Shown here: one piece after another, positions 40,899 through 49,582 of the stretch | Layout of the letters: each line of letters begins with the position of its first letter | Position numbering within the stretch: the first letter of the stretch is position 1 | From: Nocardia concava NBRC 100430 | GTDB lineage: Bacteria > Actinomycetota > Actinomycetes > Mycobacteriales > Mycobacteriaceae | Direction of reading: 5' to 3' | Length of the DNA: 61,996 bases | NCBI RefSeq assembly: GCF_000308815.1 | Contig: NZ_BAFX01000110.1 | Coordinates: 1 to 61,996 of the forward strand | The notes under the pieces: model-generated | The model's database searches: none | The model's input: the letters and a program-made list of their open reading frames with translations, nothing else | Told to the model about the DNA's origin: nothing | Translations under genes and position numbers: made by a program

Positions 40899-41579
40899 TC
40901 AGCCCAGGCCGAGAACCCGCATGCGCTCGGCGTGACTGTTCTGCATGTGCTCGAACAGGGTCGCGATGCCGTTCAGGTCGCCGGTGGCAGTGAGCACCAA
41001 CTCGGTGAGCTCGTCCCGCTGCGCCATCACGTACTGCGCCTGGGTGATGGCCTCGCCCAGCAGGCGGCGGCCCCACAGCGCGAGCCGGTCGCGTTCGGAG
41101 CGGTTCTGCGCGACCGCGGTCCGCACCTCCTCGATGACGAACTCGGAGTGGCTGGTCTCGGCCAGCACATCGCGCACCACGTCGGCGACCTCGGGAGCCA
41201 GGGCGCCGGCGATCTCGGTGTAGAAGTCGGCGGCGATGCCGTCGCCGACGTAGAACTTCACCATCGACTCCAGCCAGGTGGAGGGGTCGGTGGAGGCGTG
41301 ATAGGCGTCCAGGGCGCGCACGAAGGGGGCCATGGCGTCGAAGACGTCCACGCCGCGATCGGCGAGGGCCTGTTCGAGGGTCTTGAAGTGTTCGGACTCG
41401 TTGCCCGCCATCTTGGCGACGGCCACCTTGCCGCGCAGCGTGGGCGACAGCTTGGCCTCCTCGGCGAGCCGGTAGAAGGCGGAGATTTCGCCGTAGGCGA
41501 GCACGGCGAACAGATCGGTGACGCCGGGGTGTTCGGCGGAGATACGGCCGTCAGCGGACGCTGCGAAAGGGGCTCCCAT
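40899..41579 (-). CDS. ferritin-like fold protein (Rv3210c-like)
   Basis: A 226-aa all-helical protein. Carboxylate and His residues are placed as in ferritin-like di-iron proteins: L-A-Y-G-E-I-S-A-F-Y-R-L, M-A-G-N-E-S-E-H-F-K-T-L, then V-L-A-E-T-S-H-S-E-F-V. The pattern E-x-x-H and E-x-x-x-x-x-E suggests a metal site related to MiaE-type tRNA hydroxylases, but no substrate is known. I place the start at ATG 41579 (M-G-A-P-F-A-A); an ATG 42 bases upstream is possible. The gene is part of the conserved block with DUF3107 and rhlE. Confidence 0.87.
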   Translation of the reverse strand: MGAPFAASADGRISAEHPGVTDLFAVLAYGEISAFYRLAEEAKLSPTLRGKVAVAKMAGNESEHFKTLEQALADRGVDVFDAMAPFVRALDAYHASTDPSTWLESMVKFYVGDGIAADFYTEIAGALAPEVADVVRDVLAETSHSEFVIEEVRTAVAQNRSERDRLALWGRRLLGEAITQAQYVMAQRDELTELVLTATGDLNGIATLFEHMQNSHAERMRVLGLG

Positions 41580-41766
41580 GGGACCCACCCTAGCGGCAGA
41601 AAATGACGGGCATTCACCCATCGGACCAACCGTATGAAGCGTACGCTCGAAAAGTTCGAATGGCCTTGTGCCACTTAGTTATTCACAAACCTACCGGTCG
41701 CTGTGCCATTGCAGCGCTACGCGCTGGTGGGGCTCCCGATAGGTATTCGACACCGCGGAGTTCACC

Positions 41767-43020
41767 ATGCCCACCGCAATCCAGAACCTCATCGTCCTCG
41801 GCGACAGCCTCTCCGACATCGGTAACAAGCGCGAAACCCCCGCGGGAATGTTCGCCCGCGCGGCGGGATTGATGCGCACCAACGAGGCCGGCCGCTACAG
41901 CGACGGCAAGAACTGGACCGACTTCCTCGTCGAATGGATGGGCGGCGAACCGCTGATCCGCGGCGACCTGAAGCAGACCGACTACGCGACCCTGCCGCAT
42001 CGCAGCCTGTCCAAGGATTCGCTGGTGCTGCGCACCGATTTCGGTGATCTGGCCCCGGTGCGCTACGCCAATTTCGCCGAAGGCGGCGCGATCGCGTCCT
42101 CGGACTGGCCCAAACGCCCCAAAGAAGGGGCGCTCGGATTCTTGAAAGAGCAGGTCGATCGTTATATTCGCCATCGCCGCGAGATGGGCGCGGCCTACAC
42201 CGGCGAGACCCTGCACATCATCTGGATCGGCCTGAACGACATCGTCACCGCGAAGCGGCCGGACGGCATGGATCTGGATGCGCAAGCCGCCACGACCCAC
42301 GACCCCGTGACCAAGGTGCCCGATGTGAATACCGCCGGAACCGGCGTCGCGCCGATCGTCGCGGAGATCAATGCCGAGGTGAACCGGATCGCGGACGAAT
42401 TCGGCCCGGCGCACGAGCACTTCATCCTGATCGACCTGCCCGACCCCCGCGTATCGGTCCGATTCCAGGAGCGGATCGCGGACAAGGGCGAGGGCGTGGC
42501 CGCGAAGGAGGTGCGCATGGTGGCCCGATTCAACGAGTTGCTGGCCCTGCTGACCGCGCACTGGCCTGCCACCGAATCCCAGACTCCCGCAGTGTCGTTC
42601 AGCGCCGAGAAGAAGGCCGCCAAGGCCAATGAGGGGCACCGGGTGCCCGACGGTCCGAAGTCGTCGTTCGGCGCCGCCGAGGTGACCCCGATCGGCGGCG
42701 CCGATCCCGCCAAGATCACCCTGGTGCGCATGTCCGACTGGATGCGGGTGGTCGGCGAGAAGCCGGACGTCTTCCGCCTGAAGCCGCTCCCGCAACGCCA
42801 CGGCCCGGTGAGGTACCTCGGCGCGCAGGAGCCGATGCCCGATCCGGAACTGCGCCGCGCGCTGACCACCAGCGATCTGGCCCATCCGACCGAGGCGGTC
42901 TACGAGCTCATCGGACGGCAGATCGTGGATACCGCGCTGGCGAAGGGCTACCGGATCGGACGGCTCACCACCGAGTCCTGGCCCGACCAGCGACCCTTCC
43001 GCGGGATTCCCGGACTCTGA
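41767..43020 (+). CDS. SGNH/GDSL hydrolase, cytoplasmic
   Basis: A 417-residue GDSL hydrolase. Block I is L-I-V-L-G-D-S-L-S-D-I-G-N (nucleophile Ser), block II N-F-A-E-G-G-A, block III I-G-L-N-D-I-V, and block V D-L-A-H-P-T-E-A-V-Y (Asp and His). The order and spacing resemble plant-type GDSL lipases and thermolabile haemolysins. There is no signal peptide, which is unusual for that group, and a Lys/Ala-rich insertion lies around residues 275-300. It is inserted between the ferritin-like gene and rhlE relative to mycobacteria. The substrate is unknown; an acyl ester is likely. Confidence 0.88.
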   Translation: MPTAIQNLIVLGDSLSDIGNKRETPAGMFARAAGLMRTNEAGRYSDGKNWTDFLVEWMGGEPLIRGDLKQTDYATLPHRSLSKDSLVLRTDFGDLAPVRYANFAEGGAIASSDWPKRPKEGALGFLKEQVDRYIRHRREMGAAYTGETLHIIWIGLNDIVTAKRPDGMDLDAQAATTHDPVTKVPDVNTAGTGVAPIVAEINAEVNRIADEFGPAHEHFILIDLPDPRVSVRFQERIADKGEGVAAKEVRMVARFNELLALLTAHWPATESQTPAVSFSAEKKAAKANEGHRVPDGPKSSFGAAEVTPIGGADPAKITLVRMSDWMRVVGEKPDVFRLKPLPQRHGPVRYLGAQEPMPDPELRRALTTSDLAHPTEAVYELIGRQIVDTALAKGYRIGRLTTESWPDQRPFRGIPGL

Positions 43021-43028
43021 ACGGGATT

Positions 43029-43043
43029 CCCGCTTCGAGCGGG
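43029..43043. terminator. short hairpin between convergent hydrolase genes
   Basis: cccgc (43029-43033) and gcggg (43039-43043) close a ttcga loop, and an inner T-A pair can also form. It lies in the 30-bp gap between the stops at 43020 and 43051. It is weak, but in the expected position. Confidence 0.5.
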
Positions 43044-43050
43044 CCGTCCG

Positions 43051-44085
43051 TCAGGCCAGATCGCGCAGGAACTTGTCCAGGTACGTCCACGTGGTGTCGC
43101 GGGCGATGAGAATGCCGAGGTGAGAACCGGGTGCGGTCTCGTACCGCACCTCCTGCGAACCCGTCAGCGTCTCGAGACCGTGCTTCACCGCGGCCGCCGC
43201 GGTGATGGCGTCGTTCGGGCCGCCGACCAGCAGCACCGGCTGGGTGATATCTGCCAGGGCGATGGCCCGATCACCCAGGTGCACAACGCCTTTGCCGATG
43301 TCGTTGGCGAGAATGAAACGGCCCCACAGCTGGTTGTAGAAGCGCCCCGGATACCCCGGCAGCGCGTTCTGGAACCGGTCGATGGTCTCCATGCGCGCCA
43401 GCGTCGCGGTGTCGGTGAGATTGCTGGCAATGAAGAAGGGGCGCTTGAGTTCTCGATCCCAGGCCGTGGCGCGGTAGGCGATCCGGGTCAGGCGCGAGGA
43501 CACCCCGCCGATGGCCCGAATGGCCGCGGTCGTGGTGCGGCCGCCGTCGATGCGGGCCATCGCGCGCAGTTCGCGCGCGCCGAACATGTGGTCGTAGCTC
43601 AGGGGCGCGCCGACCGCGGTGACCGAGCGGATGGGCAGCGTCTGGTCGGCCGCGGCGGTCAGCAGGGCCAGGACACCGCCGATGGACCAGCCCACCAGAT
43701 CCACCGGGCGCCCGCCGCGATCGGCCGACACCTGGCGGACGGCCTCGGGCAGGATGTCGTCGATCCAGGTCTCGAAGCCCATGCGGCGGTCCTCGAAACC
43801 GATCTCGCCGTAGTCGACCAGGTAGGGCGCGCGGCCGGACTCCAGCAGGAAGCGGGCCAGGCTCTGATCCGGGCGCAGATCGAAGCAGAAGGCGGGCGCG
43901 GCCAGCGGCGGCACCAGCAGCACGGCCGGATCGTCGGCACCCGCGCCGTCGTAGCGGCGCAGTTCGCGGTGCGGCGCGTCCGACAACACCGTCGAGGGTG
44001 TCGGTTCGGGGGCCTCGATGCCCTCGCCGAAGGTCAGTGCCCACAGGTTCTGGGCGGCGGTGGAAACGGTGTCTGCCAAGCTCAC
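43051..44085 (-). CDS. alpha/beta hydrolase (PHA synthase/depolymerase-like fold)
   Basis: A 344-aa hydrolase. It has L-L-V-P-P-L-A-A-P-A-F-C-F-D-L, G-R-A-P-Y-L-V-D-Y-G-E-I-G-F-E-D, the nucleophile elbow G-W-S-I-G-G, Q-P-V-L-L-V-G-G-P-N-D-A-I (acidic residue) and A-P-G-S-H-L-G-I-L (His). The R-x-x-L-L-E-x-G and Y-L-V-D-Y-G pattern resembles PhaC-type enzymes, but the nucleophile is Ser rather than Cys. The GTG at 44085 has GAAGG seven bases upstream. It is convergent with the GDSL gene; both appear inserted into the conserved block. Confidence 0.87.
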   Translation of the reverse strand: MSLADTVSTAAQNLWALTFGEGIEAPEPTPSTVLSDAPHRELRRYDGAGADDPAVLLVPPLAAPAFCFDLRPDQSLARFLLESGRAPYLVDYGEIGFEDRRMGFETWIDDILPEAVRQVSADRGGRPVDLVGWSIGGVLALLTAAADQTLPIRSVTAVGAPLSYDHMFGARELRAMARIDGGRTTTAAIRAIGGVSSRLTRIAYRATAWDRELKRPFFIASNLTDTATLARMETIDRFQNALPGYPGRFYNQLWGRFILANDIGKGVVHLGDRAIALADITQPVLLVGGPNDAITAAAAVKHGLETLTGSQEVRYETAPGSHLGILIARDTTWTYLDKFLRDLA

Positions 44086-44535
44086 GGCACAACCTTCGCA
44101 GATAGTGGTACACGGCGTAACACACATGTGAGCAACTCAACTGTCCGCAAGATCGCCGACACGGCAGCCCCCGGACGAATTATGCTGCGCCGCAATCATT
44201 AACGGCAATGCGAAACCCCGGATCAGCCCGCCTTTTCCGGCGATATGCGCGCCTACCAGCGCAATAACGCCGCACATTAGCGGTGCCGGAAATCGGGGCG
44301 AAGGCCGTATCACGCTACAATCTCCGCGGACGGCGGAAATTTCACGCCCGTAGTCCATGGAAAATGTGCGCGCACTCCGATCCGCAGCACTGCACCGCCG
44401 CGCCAGGTCGACGCCCATCCACCGGAGAGGCATCCCAGCAGCGGCGAGAACTCGGATCAAGTGGTCGTCGCGGACCGTCCGGGTCCGCCCCACGCCTCGT
44501 GCGCGCGAGACGCGATAACGAGGAAAGGCAAGAAC
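44086..44535. other. 450-bp upstream region of rhlE, no gene
   Basis: No gene is supported. A TACAAT (44316-44321) is the best -10 candidate on the plus strand, with no clear -35. AGGAAAGG (44521-44528) is the helicase ribosome site. Long minus-strand frames crossing this stretch are shadows of the helicase gene. Confidence 0.5.
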
Positions 44536-47109
44536 CTGAGCAAGATCACCGTAGAGCAGGAACCCGGCGTGGCCGACACACTGCTGACCGCAGAACTCGA
44601 CGACACCCACCTCGCTCCCACTTTCGCCGAATTGGGCGTACGGCCGGAAATCGTCCGGGCCCTCGCCGACATCGGCATCGAACGCACTTTCGCCATTCAG
44701 GAACTCACCCTGCCGCTCGCGCTGGCCGGTGAGGACCTCATCGGCCAGGCCCGCACCGGTATGGGCAAGACCTTCGGCTTCGGTGTGCCGCTGCTGCACC
44801 GCATCGCCACCGGCGACTCCGGCACCATGACCCTCGACGGCACCCCGCGCGCGCTGATCATCGTGCCGACGCGCGAGCTGTGCATGCAGGTCACCGCGGA
44901 CCTGGAGAACGCCAGCAAGTATCTGAAGGACGAGACCGGCACCAAGGTGCGGGTCCACGCCATCTACGGCGGCCGTCCGTACGACACGCAGATCGCGGCG
45001 CTGCGCGCCGGGGTCGACGTGGTCGTCGGCACCCCCGGCCGCCTGCTGGACCTGGCGCAGCAGAACCACCTGATCCTGGGCAAGGTCCAGGTGCTGGTGC
45101 TCGACGAGGCCGACGAGATGCTCGACCTGGGCTTCCTGCCCGATATCGAGCGCATCCTCACCATGGTTCCCGAGCAGCGCCAGACCATGCTGTTCTCGGC
45201 CACCATGCCGGGCCCGATCATCACCCTGGCCCGCACCTTCCTGAGCCGGCCCACCCACATCCGCGCCGAGGAGCACCACGAGTCCGCGGTGCACGACCGG
45301 ATCCAGCAGCTCATCTACCGGGCGCACGCGCTCGACAAGAGCGAGCTGGTGGCCCGCATTCTGCAGGCCGAATCCCGTGGCGCCACAATGATTTTCGCGC
45401 GCACCAAGCGGACCGCGCAGAAGGTCGCCGACGATCTGGCCGAGCGCGGCTTCGCCGTCGGCGCGGTGCACGGCGACCTCGGACAGGTGCAGCGCGAGAA
45501 GGCGCTCAAGAAGTTCCGTGAGGGCAAGATCGACGTGCTGGTCGCCACCGACGTGGCCGCCCGCGGCATCGACATCGACGACGTCACCCACGTCATCAAC
45601 TACCAGTGCCCCGAGGACGAGAAGACCTACGTGCACCGCATCGGCCGCACCGGCCGCGCGGGCAAGACCGGCGTCGCGGTCACCCTGGTCGACTGGGACG
45701 AGCTGCACCGCTGGGCCTCGATCGACAAGGCCCTCGAGCTCGGCATCCCGGAGCCGGTGGAGACCTACTCGCGCTCCCCGCACCTGTACGCGGAACTCGG
45801 CATCCCCGAGGGCATCACCGGCGTCATCCGCAAGCGCCCGGCCGCCCGCGACGAGGACGCCGTCGTCGTCGAGCGTGAGGCCCGCGCCCCGCGCAACCGC
45901 AACCGCCGCCGCACCCGCGGTGGCCAGGCCGTCGAGGGCGAGGCCACCACCTCGACCACCACGGTCACCGAAACAGTTGCGGCCGAAGGCGATTCGACCG
46001 GCGACCCGGAGAAGTCCGGCCGTCGCCGCCGTCGCCGCCGCCGCGGCAAGGGTGGCAACACCCCGGTGGAGGCCGTGGCCACCACCGAGGCCGAGGTCGA
46101 AAATGACCGGACCGCAACGGTTTCCGACGAAAACCCGGCGGAGAGCGGCAACGGCTCGCAGGAGAACGGCAACGGCTCGCGCCGCAACCGCACTCGCAAC
46201 CGCCGCGGCCGGGGCTCCGCCGAGAACACCGGTTCCGCCGAGGCCGTGCAGGCCCCGCAGACCATCGCGCCGGGCCAGCTGTTCTCGCACAGTGAATCCC
46301 CCGTGACGAGCACCGCCGCACCGGTCGACGCGGTCACCGCCACGACGGCCGAGCCGGTCACCGCCGAGCCGGTCACCGCCGAGCCGGTCGCCGCGGAGGC
46401 GCCGCGCAAGCGCACCCGTCGCAGCAAGGCGGAATCCGCTCCGGCCGTGGCGGATTCGGTCGAGCCGACCGCCGTCGAGGCCACCGTGGACGCGACCGCT
46501 CCGGCGGCCGCCGAGGAAGCCCCGCGCAAGCGCACTCGCAAGGCCACGAAGGCCACCAAGGCCGCGGCCACCGAGACCGCCCCGGCGGAATCGGCTGCTG
46601 CCGAAGGTGATTCGGCCGAGCCGGTGCTGAAGGCCCCGCGTAAGCGCGCTGCCAAGGCGGCAAGCACGGAAGCCACCGCTACGGAGGCTGTCGTCGCGGA
46701 GGAAGCTCCGAAGAAGGCGACCCGCAAGCGCGCCACCAAGGCCGCGAGCAAGGCCGAGTCGGTCAGCAAGGACGAGGCGGTCACCGAGGTCGTCGCGGAA
46801 GCCGAGGCTCCGAAGGCCCCGGCCCGCAAGCGCACTCGCAAGGCGGTCGCCACCACCGAGGCAGCCGATGCTGCGAACGGCGCCGGCGATATTGCGAACG
46901 GCGCTGCCGATGCGGAGCCCGCTCCGAAGAAGCGCGTCCGCAAGGCGACCAAGGCCACGGTCGGCGGTAAAGCCGCCGCGGCCAAGGACGCCACCGCCGC
47001 AAACGGTTCCGGTGAGGCGGTCGACGCCGCGCCGGTGAAGCGGACGCGGCGCAAGAAGGTCGAGGCCACGGTGATCGTGGCCGATGACGCGGTCGCCGCC
47101 TCGGCGTAG
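44536..47109 (+). CDS. rhlE: DEAD-box RNA helicase (RhlE type) with long Lys/Arg/Ala-rich tail
   Basis: About 857 residues. The helicase core (1-430) has the Q motif (F-A-I-Q), motif I A-R-T-G-M-G-K-T, Ia P-T-R-E-L, Ib T-P-G-R, II D-E-A-D, III S-A-T, V V-A-T-D-V-A-A-R-G-I-D and VI H-R-I-G-R-T-G-R. The other ~420 residues are low complexity. Seven basic modules (APRKRTRR, APRKRTRK, APRKRAAK, APKKATRKR, APARKRTRK, APKKRVRK, APVKRTRR) alternate with acidic Ala/Glu stretches. It probably remodels RNA or ribosomes at low temperature. No ATG or GTG fits well: AGGAAAGG is seven bases before CTG 44536, which I take as the start. GTG 44461 is the alternative. Confidence 0.92.
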   Translation: MSKITVEQEPGVADTLLTAELDDTHLAPTFAELGVRPEIVRALADIGIERTFAIQELTLPLALAGEDLIGQARTGMGKTFGFGVPLLHRIATGDSGTMTLDGTPRALIIVPTRELCMQVTADLENASKYLKDETGTKVRVHAIYGGRPYDTQIAALRAGVDVVVGTPGRLLDLAQQNHLILGKVQVLVLDEADEMLDLGFLPDIERILTMVPEQRQTMLFSATMPGPIITLARTFLSRPTHIRAEEHHESAVHDRIQQLIYRAHALDKSELVARILQAESRGATMIFARTKRTAQKVADDLAERGFAVGAVHGDLGQVQREKALKKFREGKIDVLVATDVAARGIDIDDVTHVINYQCPEDEKTYVHRIGRTGRAGKTGVAVTLVDWDELHRWASIDKALELGIPEPVETYSRSPHLYAELGIPEGITGVIRKRPAARDEDAVVVEREARAPRNRNRRRTRGGQAVEGEATTSTTTVTETVAAEGDSTGDPEKSGRRRRRRRRGKGGNTPVEAVATTEAEVENDRTATVSDENPAESGNGSQENGNGSRRNRTRNRRGRGSAENTGSAEAVQAPQTIAPGQLFSHSESPVTSTAAPVDAVTATTAEPVTAEPVTAEPVAAEAPRKRTRRSKAESAPAVADSVEPTAVEATVDATAPAAAEEAPRKRTRKATKATKAAATETAPAESAAAEGDSAEPVLKAPRKRAAKAASTEATATEAVVAEEAPKKATRKRATKAASKAESVSKDEAVTEVVAEAEAPKAPARKRTRKAVATTEAADAANGAGDIANGAADAEPAPKKRVRKATKATVGGKAAAAKDATAANGSGEAVDAAPVKRTRRKKVEATVIVADDAVAASA
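46348..46392 (+). repeat. three tandem 15-bp units inside the rhlE tail
   Basis: gccgagccggtcacc occurs twice and gccgagccggtcgcc once in direct succession (46348-46362, 46363-46377, 46378-46392), coding for three A-E-P-V-(T/A) units. Such in-frame repeats may vary in number between strains. Confidence 0.9.
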
Positions 47110-47123
47110 CCGCACGGATCGGC

Positions 47124-47129
47124 TACTCT
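47124..47129 (+). promoter_or_regulatory. -10 element (TACTCT) for the propeller gene, leaderless
   Basis: TACTCT ends seven bases before GTG 47137. There is no ribosome site, and the helicase stops only 27 bp upstream. It supports a leaderless transcript separate from rhlE. Confidence 0.5.
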
Positions 47130-47136
47130 CGCTGTC

Positions 47137-48366
47137 GTGCTCGCACCCGAGCGGCGGACGCGCGCCGATATTCTCACCGCTGTCGCGATCGCCGCTCTGG
47201 TGGCGATCGCGACATTGGTGGTGGTGCTGACCAGCAGTGTGCGCGGTACCCACGCGGAGACCGCCAAGATCGATCTGCCCGCGCCCACCACCGGCGGCAC
47301 GGTGCCCACCCAGGTCAAGGAGCTGTGGCGGCAGCCGGATGCGGCGGCCATGCGCTCGCTCGTGGTGGCCGGGGTGGCCGTGACAGCCGACGGCGGCACC
47401 GTCACCGGGCGCGATCCGCGCAGCGGGGCGGCGGTGTGGAGCTATCAGCGGGACCTGCCGCTGTGCTCGGTGGAGGTCCAGTTCGGGACCGTCATCGCGA
47501 CCTACCGCGACGATCGCGGCTGCAGCGAGACCACACTGCTGAACTCCCAGAACGGTTCCCGGGTGGCCGCGCGGTCCAGCTACATGGACAAGCAGATCAC
47601 CCTCTGGCCCGACGGCACGTATGTGCTCGCCCTCGGCGACAACCGGCTGGAGATGTGGCGTTCGGATATGGTCCGCACCCTCGAATACGGCTACGTCGAC
47701 GCCCCGGTGAATCCGCACACCCAGCCGCGCACCGACTGCCGGCTGATCTCGGCCTCCTCCGCGCCCAGCCGGGTGGCGGTGCTGGAGCGCTGCTCCAAGG
47801 ATGCCGCCGACCGGCTGACCGTCCTCAATCCCGCACCCAAGGACGGCACGGTGCCCGAGGAGTACAGCTCGCACGTGCTCAACGAGCCCGGCGGCGCGGT
47901 GGACGGCGCGCGGGTGATCGCGGTGTCCGACAGCCGGATCGCGCTCTACCTGCCCGGCACCCAGACCACCCCGCCGGTGCTGACCATCTACGACGTCAAC
48001 GGCAATCTGCTTGCCACCCATCAGCTTTCGGCCCCGCTGGCGGACGACGCCATGGTGGCCCGGCTGTCCACCGGCTTCTTCGTCTTCACCGGCGAGAACC
48101 TGATCGCCCTCAATGCCACCACCCTCGACCCGCTGTGGGGCACCCAGCACGTGCTCGGCACGCCCGCGTTCATGGCCGGGCAGCTGCTGGTCCCGGTGAC
48201 CGACGGCCTGGCCGTGCTGGATCCCAATACCGGCGCGCAGACCAGCCGAATCCCGCTGCAGCGCAGCGACTATCACAACGAGCCGATCTCGCTGGCGGTC
48301 TCGGGCAACATCTTCCTGGAGCGCCGCGGCGGCCAGGTGTACGGCGTCGGCGGACCCACTCCCTGA
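47137..48366 (+). CDS. membrane-anchored PQQ-like beta-propeller protein (Rv3212-like)
   Basis: A 409-aa protein opening P-E-R-R-T-R-A-D-I-L-T with one membrane helix (A-V-A-I-A-A-L-V-A-I-A-T-L-V-V-V-L) and a large outside domain. Propeller blades show as repeated V-x-G-x-D-P-x-x-G-x-x-x-W (G-R-D-P-R-S-G-A-A-V-W-S-Y), L-N-A-T-T-L-D-P-L-W and L-D-P-N-T-G-A-Q. The same protein follows rhlE in M. tuberculosis (Rv3212, from memory). It has no catalytic residues visible to me; an envelope scaffold or sensor is possible. Cysteines in L-C-S-V, G-C-S-E-T, D-C-R-L and E-R-C-S may pair outside the membrane. Confidence 0.85.
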   Translation: MLAPERRTRADILTAVAIAALVAIATLVVVLTSSVRGTHAETAKIDLPAPTTGGTVPTQVKELWRQPDAAAMRSLVVAGVAVTADGGTVTGRDPRSGAAVWSYQRDLPLCSVEVQFGTVIATYRDDRGCSETTLLNSQNGSRVAARSSYMDKQITLWPDGTYVLALGDNRLEMWRSDMVRTLEYGYVDAPVNPHTQPRTDCRLISASSAPSRVAVLERCSKDAADRLTVLNPAPKDGTVPEEYSSHVLNEPGGAVDGARVIAVSDSRIALYLPGTQTTPPVLTIYDVNGNLLATHQLSAPLADDAMVARLSTGFFVFTGENLIALNATTLDPLWGTQHVLGTPAFMAGQLLVPVTDGLAVLDPNTGAQTSRIPLQRSDYHNEPISLAVSGNIFLERRGGQVYGVGGPTP

Positions 48367-48388
48367 CCCGTCCGGCATGATCGTTGCC

Positions 48389-49006
48389 ATGAGCGGTAGC
48401 GAATTCCGGCTGGTATTGCTGCGACACGGTGAGACGGAATGGTCGGCCGCGCGCCGCCACACCGGCCGCACCGACTGCCCGCTCACGAAGCTCGGCGAGG
48501 CGCAGGCCCGCGCCGCCGGAAAGCTGCTGTCCGACTTGGACTTGCGAAACCCGCTGGTGCTGACCAGCCCCCGGCAGCGCGCGGTGCACACCGCCGAACT
48601 GGCCGGGCTGCACGGTGCCGTCATCGACGACGACCTCGTCGAATGGGACTACGGCGACTACGAGGGCCTGACCACCCCAGAGATCCAGCAGGTGTCGCCC
48701 GGCTGGACCATCTGGACCGGTGAGACCCCCGGCGGCGAGACCGCCGAACAGGTCCGCAAGCGCGCCGACAACGTGCTGGCCACCGTCATCCCCGAACTCG
48801 CCACCCGCGATGTGGTGCTGGTCGGCCACGGCCACTTCTCCCGCGCGCTCATCGCCCGCTGGTGCGAATTCGACGTCACCGAGGGCCGCCGATTCTTCAT
48901 GTCCACCGCCGCGGTTACCGTCTTGGGACACGATCACCAGGCGCGAACCGTGCTCACGCACAACCTGGTTGCGCCGCTCGACCCGCAGCAAGGAGCCGCA
49001 GAATGA
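48389..49006 (+). CDS. histidine phosphatase family protein (Gpm2/Rv3214-like acid phosphatase)
   Basis: A 205-residue phosphoglycerate-mutase-superfamily enzyme. It has the phosphohistidine motif L-L-R-H-G-E-T-E-W, L-T-S-P-R-Q-R-A (second Arg), E-W-D-Y-G-D-Y-E-G-L (acid), and V-G-H-G-H-F-S-R-A (second His). The W-D-Y-G-x-Y-E-G-L-T-T-P-x-I block matches mycobacterial Rv3214, originally called Gpm2 but reported to be an acid phosphatase. The ATG at 48389 is preferred over one four codons earlier. Its stop overlaps the acetyltransferase start (ATGA), so the two are co-translated. Confidence 0.92.
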   Translation: MSGSEFRLVLLRHGETEWSAARRHTGRTDCPLTKLGEAQARAAGKLLSDLDLRNPLVLTSPRQRAVHTAELAGLHGAVIDDDLVEWDYGDYEGLTTPEIQQVSPGWTIWTGETPGGETAEQVRKRADNVLATVIPELATRDVVLVGHGHFSRALIARWCEFDVTEGRRFFMSTAAVTVLGHDHQARTVLTHNLVAPLDPQQGAAE

Positions 49007-49482
49007 TCCGCCGCGCCACCCCCGCCGATATCCCGGCGCTCGTGGAGCTGGTCTACGACCTGGCCGAATACGAGAAGCTGCGCGAGGAGTGCACGCTCAC
49101 CGCGGACCAGCTGGAGCAGGCCCTGTTCGGCCCGAAGGCGGCGGCCTACGCGCATGTGGCCGAGAACGATCGGGGCATCGTCGGCTGCGCGATCTGGTTC
49201 CTGAACTTCTCCACCTGGAAGGGCGTGCACGGCATCTTCCTGGAGGATCTCTACGTCAAGCCGGAGGCCCGCGGCACCGGCCTGGGCAAGAATCTGCTCG
49301 CGGCGCTGGCACGGGAGTGCGTGGAGCAGGGCTACGCCCGCTTCGAATGGTCGGTGCTGAAGTGGAACACCCCGTCGATCGACTTCTACGAGTCGATCGG
49401 GGCGGTCAACCAGGAGGAGTGGACCGGCTACCGGCTGGCGGGCGACGCGCTGAAGCGGCTCGCGACCCACGCGGACGACTGA
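49003..49482 (+). CDS. GNAT family N-acetyltransferase (Rv3216-like)
   Basis: A 159-aa acetyltransferase: MIRRATPADIPALVELVYDL, then F-L-E-D-L-Y-V-K-P-E-A-R-G-T-G-L-G-K-N-L-L (acetyl-CoA loop R-G-x-G-x-G-K), W-S-V-L-K-W-N-T-P-S-I-D-F-Y-E-S-I-G-A (motif B). The order resembles diamine and ThiALA-type N-acetyltransferases. AGGAG precedes the ATG at 49003, and the start overlaps the phosphatase stop by four bases. A terminator follows 15 bp after its stop. The substrate is probably a small amine but is unproven. Confidence 0.93.
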   Translation: MIRRATPADIPALVELVYDLAEYEKLREECTLTADQLEQALFGPKAAAYAHVAENDRGIVGCAIWFLNFSTWKGVHGIFLEDLYVKPEARGTGLGKNLLAALARECVEQGYARFEWSVLKWNTPSIDFYESIGAVNQEEWTGYRLAGDALKRLATHADD

Positions 49483-49496
49483 GCCGTTGTGAAAAG

Positions 49497-49524
49497 CGCC
49501 CGCTCACCGGATGGTGGGCGGGCG
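49497..49524. terminator. terminator after the phosphatase-acetyltransferase operon
   Basis: cgcccgctcacc (49497-49508) pairs with ggtgggcgggcg (49513-49524) with one G-U pair across a ggat loop. It lies between convergent stops at 49482 and 49583. Confidence 0.8.
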
Positions 49525-49582
49525 ACCAAAAATCCGTCTACGAGCCACTGAGCCACCATTACGGCCCTTCGCGGCCCGGCGC

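Noticed and set aside
45765..47405. Second long antisense frame (546 codons) over the rhlE tail
   Set aside because: Low-complexity mirror of the repetitive tail; no start signal and no family.
44137..48624. A 1495-codon open frame on the minus strand across rhlE and neighbours
   Set aside because: It is the antisense shadow of high-GC codon third positions in real plus-strand genes; it is Gly/Arg/Ala-rich, has no domain and crosses intergenic regions.
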